Both the position numbers and the translations under genes were made by a program. A model generated the notes under the pieces. That model did no database searches and had not been told where the DNA came from. It saw nothing but the letters and a program-made list of their open reading frames with translations. Shown here piece by piece: positions 7,476 through 17,226 of a stretch of 64,000 bases of DNA. The stretch comes from Elusimicrobia bacterium GWA2_69_24 (GTDB lineage: Bacteria; Elusimicrobiota; Elusimicrobia; UBA1565). The DNA lies in the NCBI GenBank assembly GCA_001799695.1, contig MGTY01000095.1, forward strand, positions 20,461 to 84,460, given 5' to 3'. Each line of letters begins with the position of its first letter. Within the stretch, counting starts at the first letter, position 1.

Positions 7476-7506
7476 TTGACAAGCGGCGACAGCTATTTGC
7501 TATCAT
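7476..7506 (+). promoter_or_regulatory. Promoter of the ferrous-iron operon
   Basis: TTGACA (7476-7481), a 19-bp spacer and TATCAT (7501-7506) with TGC before it (extended -10). It lies just upstream of the first small gene of the Feo operon. Confidence 0.6.
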
Positions 7507-7517
7507 TGACTCAACAG

Positions 7518-7527
7518 CTCAATTGAG
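7518..7527. promoter_or_regulatory. Palindrome CTCAATTGAG, candidate operator
   Basis: A perfect 10-bp palindrome lies between the -10 box and the first ATG, over the predicted transcription start. Since the operon ends with a DtxR-family repressor gene, this is the best candidate for its operator. TCAATTGAGATG recurs at 7668-7679, again ending in a start codon. Confidence 0.4.
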
Positions 7528-7680
7528 ATGCACTCTCACAAACCTCCCCTCCAGCCGTCCCCGGAGATCGCCATCTTCAGGCGCGACGGCGAGTCGCCCG
7601 ATGAAGCGGACCGGTGGCGCAACCGGATATCCGAGAGATTTTTTTGGCCCGCGGCTGAGATGAACGGTCAATTGAGATGA
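7528..7680 (+). CDS. 50-aa protein, first gene of the Feo operon
   Basis: Short protein MHSHKPPLQPSPEIAIF... ending AAEMNGQLR. Function not recognised; the His-containing N terminus (MHSHK) is noted. It follows the operon promoter closely, and its stop overlaps the ATG of the Com-like gene (ATGA), so the two are translationally coupled. Because downstream genes also overlap, it may serve partly as a leader ORF that sets expression of the operon. Confidence 0.5.
   Translation: MHSHKPPLQPSPEIAIFRRDGESPDEADRWRNRISERFFWPAAEMNGQLR
7668..7679 (+). repeat. Repeated translation-start sequence TCAATTGAGATG
   Basis: Exact copy of 7519-7530. Both copies end in the ATG of a gene (7528 and 7677), so two consecutive translation starts share a 9-nt upstream sequence with no Shine-Dalgarno site. 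Confidence 0.55.
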
Positions 7681-7907
7681 CGAATCGCGCTCAGTCGGTC
7701 CCTCGCGCAGAGAACCCGGGCATCCGGACCCAGCGCTGCTGCTGCGGGCAGCTCCTGGCCGTCCGGACCCCGCGGGGGATCGAGATCAAATGCAAGCGCT
7801 GCAGGAGGGTTCACCTTATTCCGATAAGGTGGTCCCAAGAGGCCAGAGACCAGGGATCCTCCGGGGTCGCGAGTCCAGAGCCATCCGTCGGTGAGAAATC
7901 CGGATGA
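7677..7907 (+). CDS. Com-like small zinc-finger protein
   Basis: Protein of 76 aa. The core RCCCGQLLAV...GIEIKCKRCRRVHLI matches the Com family named after phage Mu Com, whose zinc finger binds mRNA at a translation start. The second knuckle is CxxC; the first reads CCC, so its ligands are a CxC variant. The family is common in phage and is also found in chromosomes. It is coupled to its neighbours by ATGA overlaps on both sides. In an iron operon it could be a metal-sensitive translational regulator; that is inference. Confidence 0.7.
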   Translation: MTNRAQSVPRAENPGIRTQRCCCGQLLAVRTPRGIEIKCKRCRRVHLIPIRWSQEARDQGSSGVASPEPSVGEKSG

Positions 7908-8758
7908 CAATGGAGAAGACGACCATGGAGAAATCAAGACAGGTCCGTGCGATGGCGCGCGGTCGGTTTGCGCTGGCGGCGGTGCTGGCGCTCGGGATCG
8001 GCCAGGCCGCCTCGGCGCAGGAAGCGAAAAGGATACAGGACAATTCGTTCCTGTTGGAAGAGGCGTACAATCAGGAACCCGGCGTCATCCAGCATATCCA
8101 GGTCTATCAGTACTTGAGCCGGAGCAAGACCTGGGCCTATTCCTTCACCGAGGAATGGCCGGCGCCGGGACAGGCGCATCAGCTGTCGGTGACGGCTCCG
8201 GTGAGCCGGCTGCGCGAGCCGGTCAACGGGACCCGGGTCGGCGACATAGCCCTGAACTACCGCTATCAGCTGGTGATGACGGGGCCGATCGCGCTGGCGC
8301 CCCGCTTCTCCTTCCTGCTCCCCACCGGGGATCATAGGGAAGGCTTCGGCAGCGGCGCCCTGGGGGGGCAGGTCAATATCCCGCTCAGCGTCGAGCTCTC
8401 CGACCGCTGGGTGACCCATTGGAACGCGGGCGGCACCTTCGTTCCCGGCAGCCGGGAGCCGGGCGGCGCCCGGGCGGACACCCTCGGGTTCAACCAAGGG
8501 GCCGGCGCGATCTTTTCCGTCAACAACAATGTCAATCTCATGTTCGAGGCGGCCTGGACTTCCTTCGAGTCGGTCCAACCCGACGGGACGAAGGTCCGGG
8601 ACGAGACGGCGTTCCTCAATCCGGGCCTGCGGTTCGCCGTCAATCTCAAGTCCGGACTCCAGATCGTCCCGGGCGTGGCCTTTCCGATCGGCATGGGACC
8701 CTCCAAAGGCGAGAGCGGGGTCTTGGCCTATCTATCGTTCGAGCATCCGTTGTTCTGA
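7904..8758 (+). CDS. Outer-membrane channel-type protein of the Feo operon
   Basis: Protein of 284 aa with a signal peptide ending ASAQ. Alternating-hydrophobicity strands (IALNYRYQLV, IALAPRFSFLLPTG, VNLMFEAAWTSF) and a C-terminal Phe (SFEHPLF) are typical of beta-barrel outer-membrane proteins. It sits between the Com-like gene (ATGA overlap) and feoB (12 nt). Position suggests it passes Fe(II) or another divalent metal across the outer membrane to FeoB; I know of no such dedicated channel as a standard Feo part. Several ATG codons occur near the start; the first, coupled one is chosen. Confidence 0.75.
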   Translation: MTMEKTTMEKSRQVRAMARGRFALAAVLALGIGQAASAQEAKRIQDNSFLLEEAYNQEPGVIQHIQVYQYLSRSKTWAYSFTEEWPAPGQAHQLSVTAPVSRLREPVNGTRVGDIALNYRYQLVMTGPIALAPRFSFLLPTGDHREGFGSGALGGQVNIPLSVELSDRWVTHWNAGGTFVPGSREPGGARADTLGFNQGAGAIFSVNNNVNLMFEAAWTSFESVQPDGTKVRDETAFLNPGLRFAVNLKSGLQIVPGVAFPIGMGPSKGESGVLAYLSFEHPLF

Positions 8759-8770
8759 GGGGAGGGACGC

Positions 8771-10747
8771 ATGACGTCATCCGGACATTGCGGGCATGCG
8801 GAGCCGGAATCGGCGGAGATCGCGGCAGGCCGTATCGCGCTGGTAGGACACCCCAACGTCGGGAAGTCGGTGGTGTTCAACCGCCTCACCGGCAGCTACG
8901 TCACGGTCTCGAATTACCCCGGCACGACCGTGGACGTCACGCGCGGCATCGGCCGGCTGCAGGGCCGCTCCTGGCAGGTGATCGACACCCCGGGAGTGCG
9001 CTCCCTCACCCCGCAATCCGAGGATGAGCTGGCGTCCCGGGATCTGCTCCTGCGGGAAAGACCGGACGTGGTGATCCAGGTCGCCGACGCCAAGAACCTC
9101 AAGCAGACGCTGATGCTGACCGCGGCGCTGGCCGACCTGGGGCTGCCCATGGTGCTCGCCCTGAACATGTCCGACGAGGCCGAGTCCCGGGGCTACCACT
9201 GCGACGTGCGCCGCCTGTCCGGCATCCTGGGGATCCCGGTCGTGCAGACCGTCGCCACCGCGGGCGCGGGCCTGGAGGAGCTCAAAGCGTGCCTGTCCCA
9301 TGCCGCGCGCGCGAACCGGGTGGAATATTGCGCTGAGATAGAGTCCGCGCTGCGCCGGCTGAAGCCGGCGCCGGCCTCCGGAGAGTCGGACCGGTTCGTG
9401 GGCCTGGCGCTGCTTTCGGGAGACGAGGGCGTCTGCGGCTGCCTCCCGCATGCGGATCCGGAAAAGACCGGCGGCGCCCTGGTCCGGGCGCAGGAACTGC
9501 GCCGGGACTTCGTCCGCCCTCCCGAGTTCCTGGTGCACGCCGGCCGGGAAGCCTGGGCCATGGAGGTCGTGGGCGAGGTGCAGACGCGCTCGCGGGCCGG
9601 CCGGCCGGGCTGGCTGCAAACCCTCGACAAGTGGTCCATGCGCGGTCTGCCCGGCTACGCCCTGGCGGCCGGCACCCTCCTGGTCATGTATTATTTCGTC
9701 GGGGTCCTGGCCGCGGGCCACGGGGTGGACTTCATGGAGAACACCCTGTTCGGGGAGTACCTCAACCCGACCGCGGTGCGCTGGGTGCGGGCGGCCGTCC
9801 CATCCCCATTCCTCCAGGACATGCTGGTCGGAGAGTACGGCATCGTCACGATGGCGCTGACCTACGCCCTGGCCATCGTATTCCCCATCGTGACGGCTTT
9901 CTTCCTGTTCTTCGGCTGCCTGGAGGATTCCGGCTACCTGCCCCGCCTGAGCGCGATGCTGGACAAGGCGTTCCGGCTGGTGGGCTTGAACGGCAAGGCG
10001 GTCATCCCCATGGTCCTGGGCCTCGGCTGCGACACGATGGCGACGCTGAGCACCCGGATACTGGACTCGCGCAAGGAGCGCCTGCTGGCCACCATGCTGC
10101 TCACCCTGGGGATCCCCTGTTCGGCGCAACTGGGGGTCATCATGGGAATACTGGCCAAGCATGGGCTGCGGGAATGGGCGGTCTGGCTGGCCGCCGTCGG
10201 AGGGACGACGCTCGCGGCGGGTTGGGCGGCGTCGAAACTCCTGCCCGGGGCCCGCTCACCCTTCATCATGGAGATACCGCCGCTGCGCATCCCCGAGCCA
10301 GGGAACATCCTCCTCAAGATCAAGATCCGGCTGGTGTGGTACCTCAAGGAAGCCGTGCCTCTGTTCATGCTCGGGACCCTGGCCTTGTTCCTGTTCGACC
10401 GCATCGGCGTCCTCAAGCGGGTCGAGGTCCTGCTCGCGCCGGTTACGACGACCCTGCTGGGTCTTCCCAGCGAGACCGCTTGGTGCTTCATATTGGGTTT
10501 CCTCAGGCGGGACTACGGGGCCGCCGGCCTCTTCACCCTGGCGGAAAAGGGAGCGCTCGACTCCAGGCAGATCGTGGTCAGCCTGGTCGCCATAACCCTC
10601 TTCATGCCGTGCCTGGCGCAATTCCTGGTCATGGTCAAGGAGCGCGGGGCGCGGGCGGCGTGCTTCATCAGCGCCTTCGTCTTCGCGACCGCTTTCGCGG
10701 TGGGAGCCGCGCTGAATCAGTTCCTCGCATTCACGAATCTGCTCTGA
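8771..10747 (+). CDS. feoB: Ferrous iron transporter FeoB
   Basis: Inner-membrane Fe(II) permease of 658 aa, shorter than the roughly 770-aa enterobacterial form. The G domain shows GHPNVGKS (residues 26-33), the switch-I region NYPGTTVDV, DTPG and NMSD. It is followed by the gate/FeoB-C membrane region with DSGYLPR, VLGLGCDTMAT and GIPCSAQLGVI; the conserved Cys motifs of the pore are present. The N terminus is His/Cys-bearing (GHCGH). RBS GGGAGGG precedes the ATG. It is followed after 13 nt by the DtxR-FeoA fusion. No separate FeoA or FeoC gene is in the operon. Confidence 0.97.
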   Translation: MTSSGHCGHAEPESAEIAAGRIALVGHPNVGKSVVFNRLTGSYVTVSNYPGTTVDVTRGIGRLQGRSWQVIDTPGVRSLTPQSEDELASRDLLLRERPDVVIQVADAKNLKQTLMLTAALADLGLPMVLALNMSDEAESRGYHCDVRRLSGILGIPVVQTVATAGAGLEELKACLSHAARANRVEYCAEIESALRRLKPAPASGESDRFVGLALLSGDEGVCGCLPHADPEKTGGALVRAQELRRDFVRPPEFLVHAGREAWAMEVVGEVQTRSRAGRPGWLQTLDKWSMRGLPGYALAAGTLLVMYYFVGVLAAGHGVDFMENTLFGEYLNPTAVRWVRAAVPSPFLQDMLVGEYGIVTMALTYALAIVFPIVTAFFLFFGCLEDSGYLPRLSAMLDKAFRLVGLNGKAVIPMVLGLGCDTMATLSTRILDSRKERLLATMLLTLGIPCSAQLGVIMGILAKHGLREWAVWLAAVGGTTLAAGWAASKLLPGARSPFIMEIPPLRIPEPGNILLKIKIRLVWYLKEAVPLFMLGTLALFLFDRIGVLKRVEVLLAPVTTTLLGLPSETAWCFILGFLRRDYGAAGLFTLAEKGALDSRQIVVSLVAITLFMPCLAQFLVMVKERGARAACFISAFVFATAFAVGAALNQFLAFTNLL

Positions 10748-10760
10748 GGGAGGCTGCCGC

Positions 10761-11447
10761 ATGTACATGGGAGCGATGTGCCGCATCAAGCCGGCCGAGG
10801 TGGAGGAAGAAGAGGAAGCCCTGGGGGTCGTGTGGCATTACCGCGAGGTCGGCGACCACGGAGAGGCCGGCATCCGGCAGACCTTGTCGAAGGGAGTGTC
10901 TCCCGAGGTGTTCGACCGGCTCCAGGTGAAAGGGTACCTCCGGATCGAAGCCGGGAAGGTGGGATTCAGCGACGAAGGGGAACGGCTCGCGCGGGACGTG
11001 ACGCGCCGGCACCGTCTTGCGGAGCGGCTGCTGGTGGATATGCTGGACTTGGGCGCGGACAGCATCGATGAGAACGCCTGCCGGTGGGAACACATCCTGT
11101 CCCCGGAGGCCACGACGGCCATATGCACCCTGTTGGGGCATCCCCGCCATTGCCCGCACGGGACCGCCATCCCCCCGGGGGAATGCTGCACGAAATGGAC
11201 CCAACAGGCCGAATCGGTCATCACCTCCCTAGACAAGCTCGCGCCCGGGAGTTCCGGGAAGGTGGCCTATCTGGCCTTGGCGGAGAAATCCGTGATGCAG
11301 AAGCTCCTCTCCCTCGGCCTGACTCCGGGCAGCACCGTCTCCCTGCAGCAGAAAGCGCCGTCCATCGTGGTCCAAGCGGGGGAGACCGTGATCGCCCTGG
11401 AGGCGGAGCTGGCCCGCCACATCTCGGTGCGGAAGAACCCGGACTAA
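10761..11447 (+). CDS. DtxR-family metalloregulator fused to FeoA domain
   Basis: Protein of 228 aa. The N-terminal winged helix and dimer/metal domain carries RRHRLAERLLVDMLDL, CRWEHILS and GHPRHCPHGTAIP, the DtxR/MntR metal-binding signature (the -CPHG- loop is typical). The C-terminal SH3-like FeoA domain (about 150-226) starts near LAPGSSGKVAYL. The family represses metal uptake genes when Fe or Mn is bound. As the last gene of the Feo operon it likely autoregulates it, and the fused FeoA domain may be the operon's only FeoA. RBS GGGAGG. Confidence 0.92.
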   Translation: MYMGAMCRIKPAEVEEEEEALGVVWHYREVGDHGEAGIRQTLSKGVSPEVFDRLQVKGYLRIEAGKVGFSDEGERLARDVTRRHRLAERLLVDMLDLGADSIDENACRWEHILSPEATTAICTLLGHPRHCPHGTAIPPGECCTKWTQQAESVITSLDKLAPGSSGKVAYLALAEKSVMQKLLSLGLTPGSTVSLQQKAPSIVVQAGETVIALEAELARHISVRKNPD

Positions 11448-11487
11448 TTTTATAGACTCTCCGCACATCCTTGGTGAGGACCCAAAC

Positions 11488-11631
11488 ATGAAAGAAGACG
11501 CAGCCCTCGTCAGCGCCGCCATCATCGTATCCGCCCTGGTCGGGAGGAGCGAGATGCACATCAGCATCGACGCCCCCATCCTGAAGGAGACCCTTCAGAA
11601 GGCCTATACGATGGCGATGTCCGTCAAATAG
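11488..11631 (+). CDS. 47-aa hypothetical protein
   Basis: Small open frame MKEDAALVSAAIIVSALVG... ending AYTMAMSVK. A TATAGA/TAGACT box lies about 30 nt upstream (11451-11458) and GGTGAGGA provides a ribosome-binding site. Amphipathic; no transmembrane segment is certain. It ends 4 nt before the convergent htrA stop. Coding status is moderate. Confidence 0.45.
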   Translation: MKEDAALVSAAIIVSALVGRSEMHISIDAPILKETLQKAYTMAMSVK

Positions 11632-11634
11632 AGT

Positions 11635-12719
<1,085 letters not shown>

Positions 12720-12723
<4 letters not shown>

Positions 12724-13379
12724 GGGAGCTCCTGCAGGCAGGATTCGATCTTGGCCCTATAGCCGGTCGCGGCCGGGTCGTCGGCGCCCTTCATCTTCAG
12801 ATAGGCCAGGGCCTCGCCGTAGAGCCGGCGCGCGGCGACCATGTCGGCGCTGGCCTCGCAGCGGCGGGCCTTCGCCACCAGCGCGTTGAGCCGGATGCGC
12901 ACGACCCCCCCCTCCACCTTCTTCTTCAGGGATGCGATGGGCTTGGGGTCGGCCAGGCTGGCCTCGTATTCCTGGAGCTTGCGCAGGAAGCCGGTGTAGA
13001 GGGCGACCTTCGCCTCGGCCTCCTCCTCCGCGCGGACCCGGCGCATGAGCCCGACAAGCTCCTGACGGGCGGTCCGCAGGACCAGCCGGTCCCGCTCGGA
13101 GCGGGCCTTGCGCAGGGACTCCTCGGCCGAGCCGCCCGGGGACGGGATGCCGCGCTTCTCGTAGTCGGCCAGAGTCTCCAGGTTGCTCAGCGCCAGGTCC
13201 AGATGGACGATCTTGCTCTGGGGGTTCAGGGTCTGCTCCGCCGCCTTGGCGGAGTCGCGCGCCGCGCGCGAGCGGGCCTCGATGTCGATGGAGGTCAGGT
13301 GGGCGCAGTGGCGGCACAGGCCGTCGCTGGTGATGAAGAAGAACCAGCCGGAACAGCCGCATATCTTGCAGTCGGACAT
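12720..13379 (-). CDS. Zinc-ribbon protein with helical domain, coupled to htrA
   Basis: Protein of 219 aa. It starts MSDCKICGCSGWFFFITSDG, then LCRHC (CxxC...CxxC zinc ribbon), followed by about 190 residues of charged alpha helix (EARSRAARDSAKAAEQ; ERDRLVLRTARQEL; TPR-like MVAARRLYGEALAYLKMKG). No enzyme motif. TATACT lies 6 nt before the ATG, so a leaderless mRNA is likely; a longer in-frame extension to 13460 would run over the divergent glgB promoter and is not used. Function unknown. Confidence 0.7.
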
Positions 13380-13385
13380 ATATAC

Positions 13386-13391
13386 AGTATA
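13386..13391 (-). promoter_or_regulatory. -10 box (TATACT) of zinc-ribbon/htrA operon
   Basis: Ends 6 nt before ATG 13379; divergent from the glgB -10 box about 36 bp away. Confidence 0.5.
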
Positions 13392-13426
13392 GTGATAGAC
13401 GCGTCCCAGGTACAAGGGCGTTTTAC

Positions 13427-13432
13427 TATAAT
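13427..13432 (+). promoter_or_regulatory. -10 box (TATAAT) of glgB
   Basis: Consensus TATAAT 21 nt before the glgB ATG, leaving a leader of about 14 nt with GGATAAGG as ribosome-binding site. A GTG exactly 7 nt downstream would open only a 3-codon frame. Confidence 0.55.
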
Positions 13433-13453
13433 CCCGGGAGTGCCCGGATAAGG

Positions 13454-15391
13454 ATGGCAAAAATGAAACCGACCGCCCCCAAGGCCAAGTCCCTGATCAG
13501 CCACGAGGACCTCTATCTCTTCAACGAAGGCTCCCACGTCCGCCTCTACGACCACCTGGGGTCGCACGTCACGACCGGCACGGACGGGGGGCCCGGGGTC
13601 GCCTTCGCGGTATGGGCTCCGGACGCGGAGCGGGTCTCGGTCATGGGGGATTTCAACGGCTGGAGCAAGGACACGCACGTCCTGAAGCCCCACGGGTCGT
13701 CCGGCATCTGGGAGACCTTCGTCCCGGGCTTGAAGCAGGGCGCCATCTACAAATACCAGATCGACTCCCGCTACCGGATGTACAAGGTGGAAAAGGCCGA
13801 CCCCTTCGCGTTCCATACGGAGACGCCGCCCAAGACCGGCTCCATCGTGTGGGACCTGGACTACAAGTGGGACGATGCGGCCTGGATGACGGAGCGGGGC
13901 AAGAAGAACGCCCTCAACGCGCCCATCTCCATCTACGAGATGCACATCGGCTCCTGGCGCTGCGTCCCGGAGGACGGGAACCGGCCCCTGAGCTACCGCG
14001 AGATGGCGGAGCAGCTCCCGGCGTATCTGGCGGAGAAGGGCTTCACCCACGTGGAGTTCCTGCCCGTGATGGAACACCCTTTCGGCGGCTCCTGGGGCTA
14101 CCAGGTCACCGGGTTCTTCGCCCCCACCAGCCGCTTCGGCACCCCGCAGGACTTCATGCACCTCATCGACCAGCTGCACCAGCGCGGCATCGGCGTGATC
14201 CTGGATTGGGTCCCCTCCCACTTCCCCAAGGACATCCACGGCCTGGGCTACTTCGACGGCACCCACCTCTACGAGCACTCCGACCGGAGGGAGGGCTGGC
14301 ATCCGGACTGGGACAGCATCATCTTCAACTACGGGCGCAACGAGGTCCGCAGCTTCCTCTTCTCCAGCGGCCTGTTCTGGCTGGATAAGTACCACGCGGA
14401 CGGGATCCGGGTCGACGCCGTGGCCTCCATGCTGTACCGGGACTATTCCCGCAAGGCCGGGGAATGGATCCCCAACAAGTTCGGCGGGCGCGAGAACCTG
14501 GAGGCGGTGGATTTCCTGCGCCGCTTCAACGCCGAGGTCTACAAACACCACCCCGACACCCAGACCATCGCGGAGGAGTCCACGGACTGGCCGGCCGTCT
14601 CCCGGCCGACCTACGTGGGCGGGCTCGGCTTCGGCCTCAAGTGGGACATGGGCTGGATGCACGACACGCTCAAGTACTGGCGGCACGACCCGGTGCACCG
14701 CCGTTTCCACCACAACGAGATCACCTTCCGGATGCTCTACGCTTTCCATGAGAACTTCACCCTGCCCCTCTCCCACGACGAGGTGGTGCACGGAAAATGC
14801 TCCCTCATCCGGCAGATGCCCGGGGACGACTGGCAGAAGTTCGCCAACCTGCGCGCCCTGTACTCCTACATGTGGGCCCAGTCCGGCAAGAAACTGCTGT
14901 TCATGGGCGGGGAATTCGGCCAATCGGACGAATGGAACCACAACAAGAGCCTGGACTGGCACCTGACGCAGTACGACTCCCACCGGGGACTCTCGCTCCT
15001 GATCTCGGACCTCAACCGGGTCTACCGCTCCGAGGCCGCGCTGCACGAGCTGGACGTCGAGCCCGCCGGGTTCTCGTGGGTGGACGCCAACGACAGCAGC
15101 CAGAGCGTGCTCAGCTTCCTGCGCTTCTCCCGCTCCGGAGAAGAGGCCGTCCTGGTCCTGCTCAACCTGACCCCGATCCCGCGCATGGGCTACCGGATCG
15201 GCGTGCCCTGGGGCGGGGAATGGACTGAGATACTCAACACCGACGCCCGGGAATACTGGGGCAGCGGCGTCGGGAACCAGGGGAAGGTCTGGGCCTCGGA
15301 CGAGGGGTTCCACTGGCGACCCAGCTCTCTGAGCGTCAACCTGCCCCCGCTCTCGGGACTGTACCTCAAGGGCGACTGCCGGCGGAAATGA
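13454..15391 (+). CDS. glgB: 1,4-alpha-glucan branching enzyme
   Basis: GH13 glycogen branching enzyme of 645 aa. It has the N-terminal CBM48/early-set domain (GVAFAVWAPDAERVSVMGDF) and then a TIM barrel with nucleophile Asp321 (DGIRVDAVASML), acid/base Glu374 (IAEESTDWP) and Asp442 (LSHDEVVHGK). It forms alpha-1,6 branches in glycogen. Its stop overlaps the treZ start by ATGA, the first of a chain of overlaps through to 20299. Confidence 0.96.
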   Translation: MAKMKPTAPKAKSLISHEDLYLFNEGSHVRLYDHLGSHVTTGTDGGPGVAFAVWAPDAERVSVMGDFNGWSKDTHVLKPHGSSGIWETFVPGLKQGAIYKYQIDSRYRMYKVEKADPFAFHTETPPKTGSIVWDLDYKWDDAAWMTERGKKNALNAPISIYEMHIGSWRCVPEDGNRPLSYREMAEQLPAYLAEKGFTHVEFLPVMEHPFGGSWGYQVTGFFAPTSRFGTPQDFMHLIDQLHQRGIGVILDWVPSHFPKDIHGLGYFDGTHLYEHSDRREGWHPDWDSIIFNYGRNEVRSFLFSSGLFWLDKYHADGIRVDAVASMLYRDYSRKAGEWIPNKFGGRENLEAVDFLRRFNAEVYKHHPDTQTIAEESTDWPAVSRPTYVGGLGFGLKWDMGWMHDTLKYWRHDPVHRRFHHNEITFRMLYAFHENFTLPLSHDEVVHGKCSLIRQMPGDDWQKFANLRALYSYMWAQSGKKLLFMGGEFGQSDEWNHNKSLDWHLTQYDSHRGLSLLISDLNRVYRSEAALHELDVEPAGFSWVDANDSSQSVLSFLRFSRSGEEAVLVLLNLTPIPRMGYRIGVPWGGEWTEILNTDAREYWGSGVGNQGKVWASDEGFHWRPSSLSVNLPPLSGLYLKGDCRRK

Positions 15392-17226
15392 CGGAGACCG
15401 TCGGAGCCCGCCTCCTGGGAGCGGGGCGCGGCCTGTTCGCGGTCTGGGCGCCCTTCGCCAGGAGCGTGGAGCTCCGCCTGGTCCGGCCCTTCGAGAAGCT
15501 CATCCCCATGGCGCTCTCCCAGGGCGGGCTCTTCCGCGCGACGGCCGACAACGTGGCCCCGGGGACGCGCTACTTCTACCGCCTCGACGGCAAGATCGAC
15601 CGGCCCGACCCGGCCTCGCGGCATCAGCCGGAAGGGGTGCGGGGGCCCTCCGAGGTCGTGGACGAGGCCTTCGCCTGGACGGACCCCTATTGGTGCGGGC
15701 TCCCCCTGCAGGACCTGGTCTTCTACGAGCTGCACGTGGGGACCTTCACCCCGGAGGGCACGCTCGACGCGGCCGCGGGACGGCTGGAGCGCCTGCGGGA
15801 GCTGGGCGTCACCGCCGTCGAGCTGATGCCCGTGGCGCAGTTCCCCGGGAAGCGCAACTGGGGCTACGACGGGGTCTTCGCCTGGGCGGTGCAGGACAGC
15901 TACGGCGGCCCGGCCGCGCTCAAGCGCTTCGTCGACCGCTGCCATCACCTGGGCCTGGCCGTGGTCCTGGACGTGGTGCACAACCACCTGGGCCCGGAGG
16001 GCTGCGTCCTGGGGGACTTCGGCCCCTACTTCCATGCGCGCGCGCGCACGCCCTGGGGGCCCGGTCTCAATTTCGACGGGCCGGATTCGGATCGCGTGCG
16101 CGCCTTCTTCATGGACAGCGCCCTGCGCTGGGTCTCGGAGTTCCGGGTGGACGCCCTGCGCCTGGACGCGGTCAACGAGATCGCGGACCTCTCCCCCGTG
16201 CACTTCCTGGACGAACTGGGCGCGGCCGTGCACGGCTTCGGCCGCTCCGTGAACCGCCTGGTCTACCTGGTCGCGGAGGACAACCGCAACGACCCGCGCC
16301 TGGTCCGGCCGCGCGAGCTGGGCGGGCGGGACCTCGACAGCCAGTGGTCCGACGACTTTCACCACGCCCTGCACGCCCTCCTGACGGGCGAGCGCAACGG
16401 CCGTTTCCAAGACTTCGGCGCGGTCGAGCCCCTGGCCAAGGCTTGGCGCGAGGGCTTCTGCTTCACGGGCCAGTATTCCCGCTACCGCCGCCGCCGCCAG
16501 GGCGCTCCCGCCGACCTCCTGCCCGCCCGGCGCTTCGTGGTCTGCGCGCAGAACCACGACCAGGTCGGCAACCGCGCGGACGGGGCGCGCTTCGGCGAGC
16601 TCCTCTCTTTCGAGGCGCAGAAGCTGGCCGCCGGGGCGGTCCTGCTCTCCCCCTTCCTCCCCCTCCTGTTCATGGGCGAGGAGCACGGTGAGACCGCGCC
16701 CTTCCACTTCTTCGCGGAGCACTCGGACCCGGCGCTGATGGCGGCCGTGCGCGACGGGCGCCGCTCCTTCCTGGCCGCCCAGGGCTGGGAAGCGGCGCTC
16801 CCGGACCCCTTCGCCGCCGAGACCTTCGAGCGCTCCCGGCCGGACTGGGGGCTCGCGGGCTCCGGCCGGCACCGCGAACTCCTGGCGCTCTACCAGGAGC
16901 TCCTCCGCCTGCGCCGGCAGCACCCCGCTCTGCGCAAGCCGGGCGCCGAGCCGGTCCGCGCCGTCGCTCTGGAGGAGCAGCGGACCCTTTTCGCCCTGCG
17001 GCGCTCGGACGAGGGCGCGGCGTTCGCCGTCTTCCACTTCGGCGACATGCGGGCCACCGTGCCGGTCCCGGCCCCGCCGGGGAACTGGCGCCGGGTGCTG
17101 GATTCCGCCGACGCCCGCTGGGGCGGCGGCGGGGCGCGGACGCCGGAGGACCTGGGCAGCGCCGGGCAGGCGCCCCTGGAGCTGGCGCCGAAATCCTTCG
17201 TGCTCTACGAGGCTTCCCCCGCATGA
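15388..17226 (+). CDS. treZ: Malto-oligosyltrehalose trehalohydrolase
   Basis: GH13 enzyme of 612 aa with an early-set N-terminal domain, barrel motifs DALRLDAVNEI (nucleophile Asp) and YLVAEDNRND (Glu), and VCAQNHDQVGNRADG, which is typical of TreZ. It releases trehalose from maltooligosyl-trehalose, the second step of the TreY-TreZ route from glycogen. TreY itself is not in this window. ATGA overlaps at both ends couple it to glgB and the GH57 gene. Confidence 0.93.
   Translation: MTETVGARLLGAGRGLFAVWAPFARSVELRLVRPFEKLIPMALSQGGLFRATADNVAPGTRYFYRLDGKIDRPDPASRHQPEGVRGPSEVVDEAFAWTDPYWCGLPLQDLVFYELHVGTFTPEGTLDAAAGRLERLRELGVTAVELMPVAQFPGKRNWGYDGVFAWAVQDSYGGPAALKRFVDRCHHLGLAVVLDVVHNHLGPEGCVLGDFGPYFHARARTPWGPGLNFDGPDSDRVRAFFMDSALRWVSEFRVDALRLDAVNEIADLSPVHFLDELGAAVHGFGRSVNRLVYLVAEDNRNDPRLVRPRELGGRDLDSQWSDDFHHALHALLTGERNGRFQDFGAVEPLAKAWREGFCFTGQYSRYRRRRQGAPADLLPARRFVVCAQNHDQVGNRADGARFGELLSFEAQKLAAGAVLLSPFLPLLFMGEEHGETAPFHFFAEHSDPALMAAVRDGRRSFLAAQGWEAALPDPFAAETFERSRPDWGLAGSGRHRELLALYQELLRLRRQHPALRKPGAEPVRAVALEEQRTLFALRRSDEGAAFAVFHFGDMRATVPVPAPPGNWRRVLDSADARWGGGGARTPEDLGSAGQAPLELAPKSFVLYEASPA

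Noticed and set aside
13295..17037. Long open frames antisense to glgB and treZ
   Set aside because: High-GC third-position shadow frames; no motifs, and both sense genes are certain.
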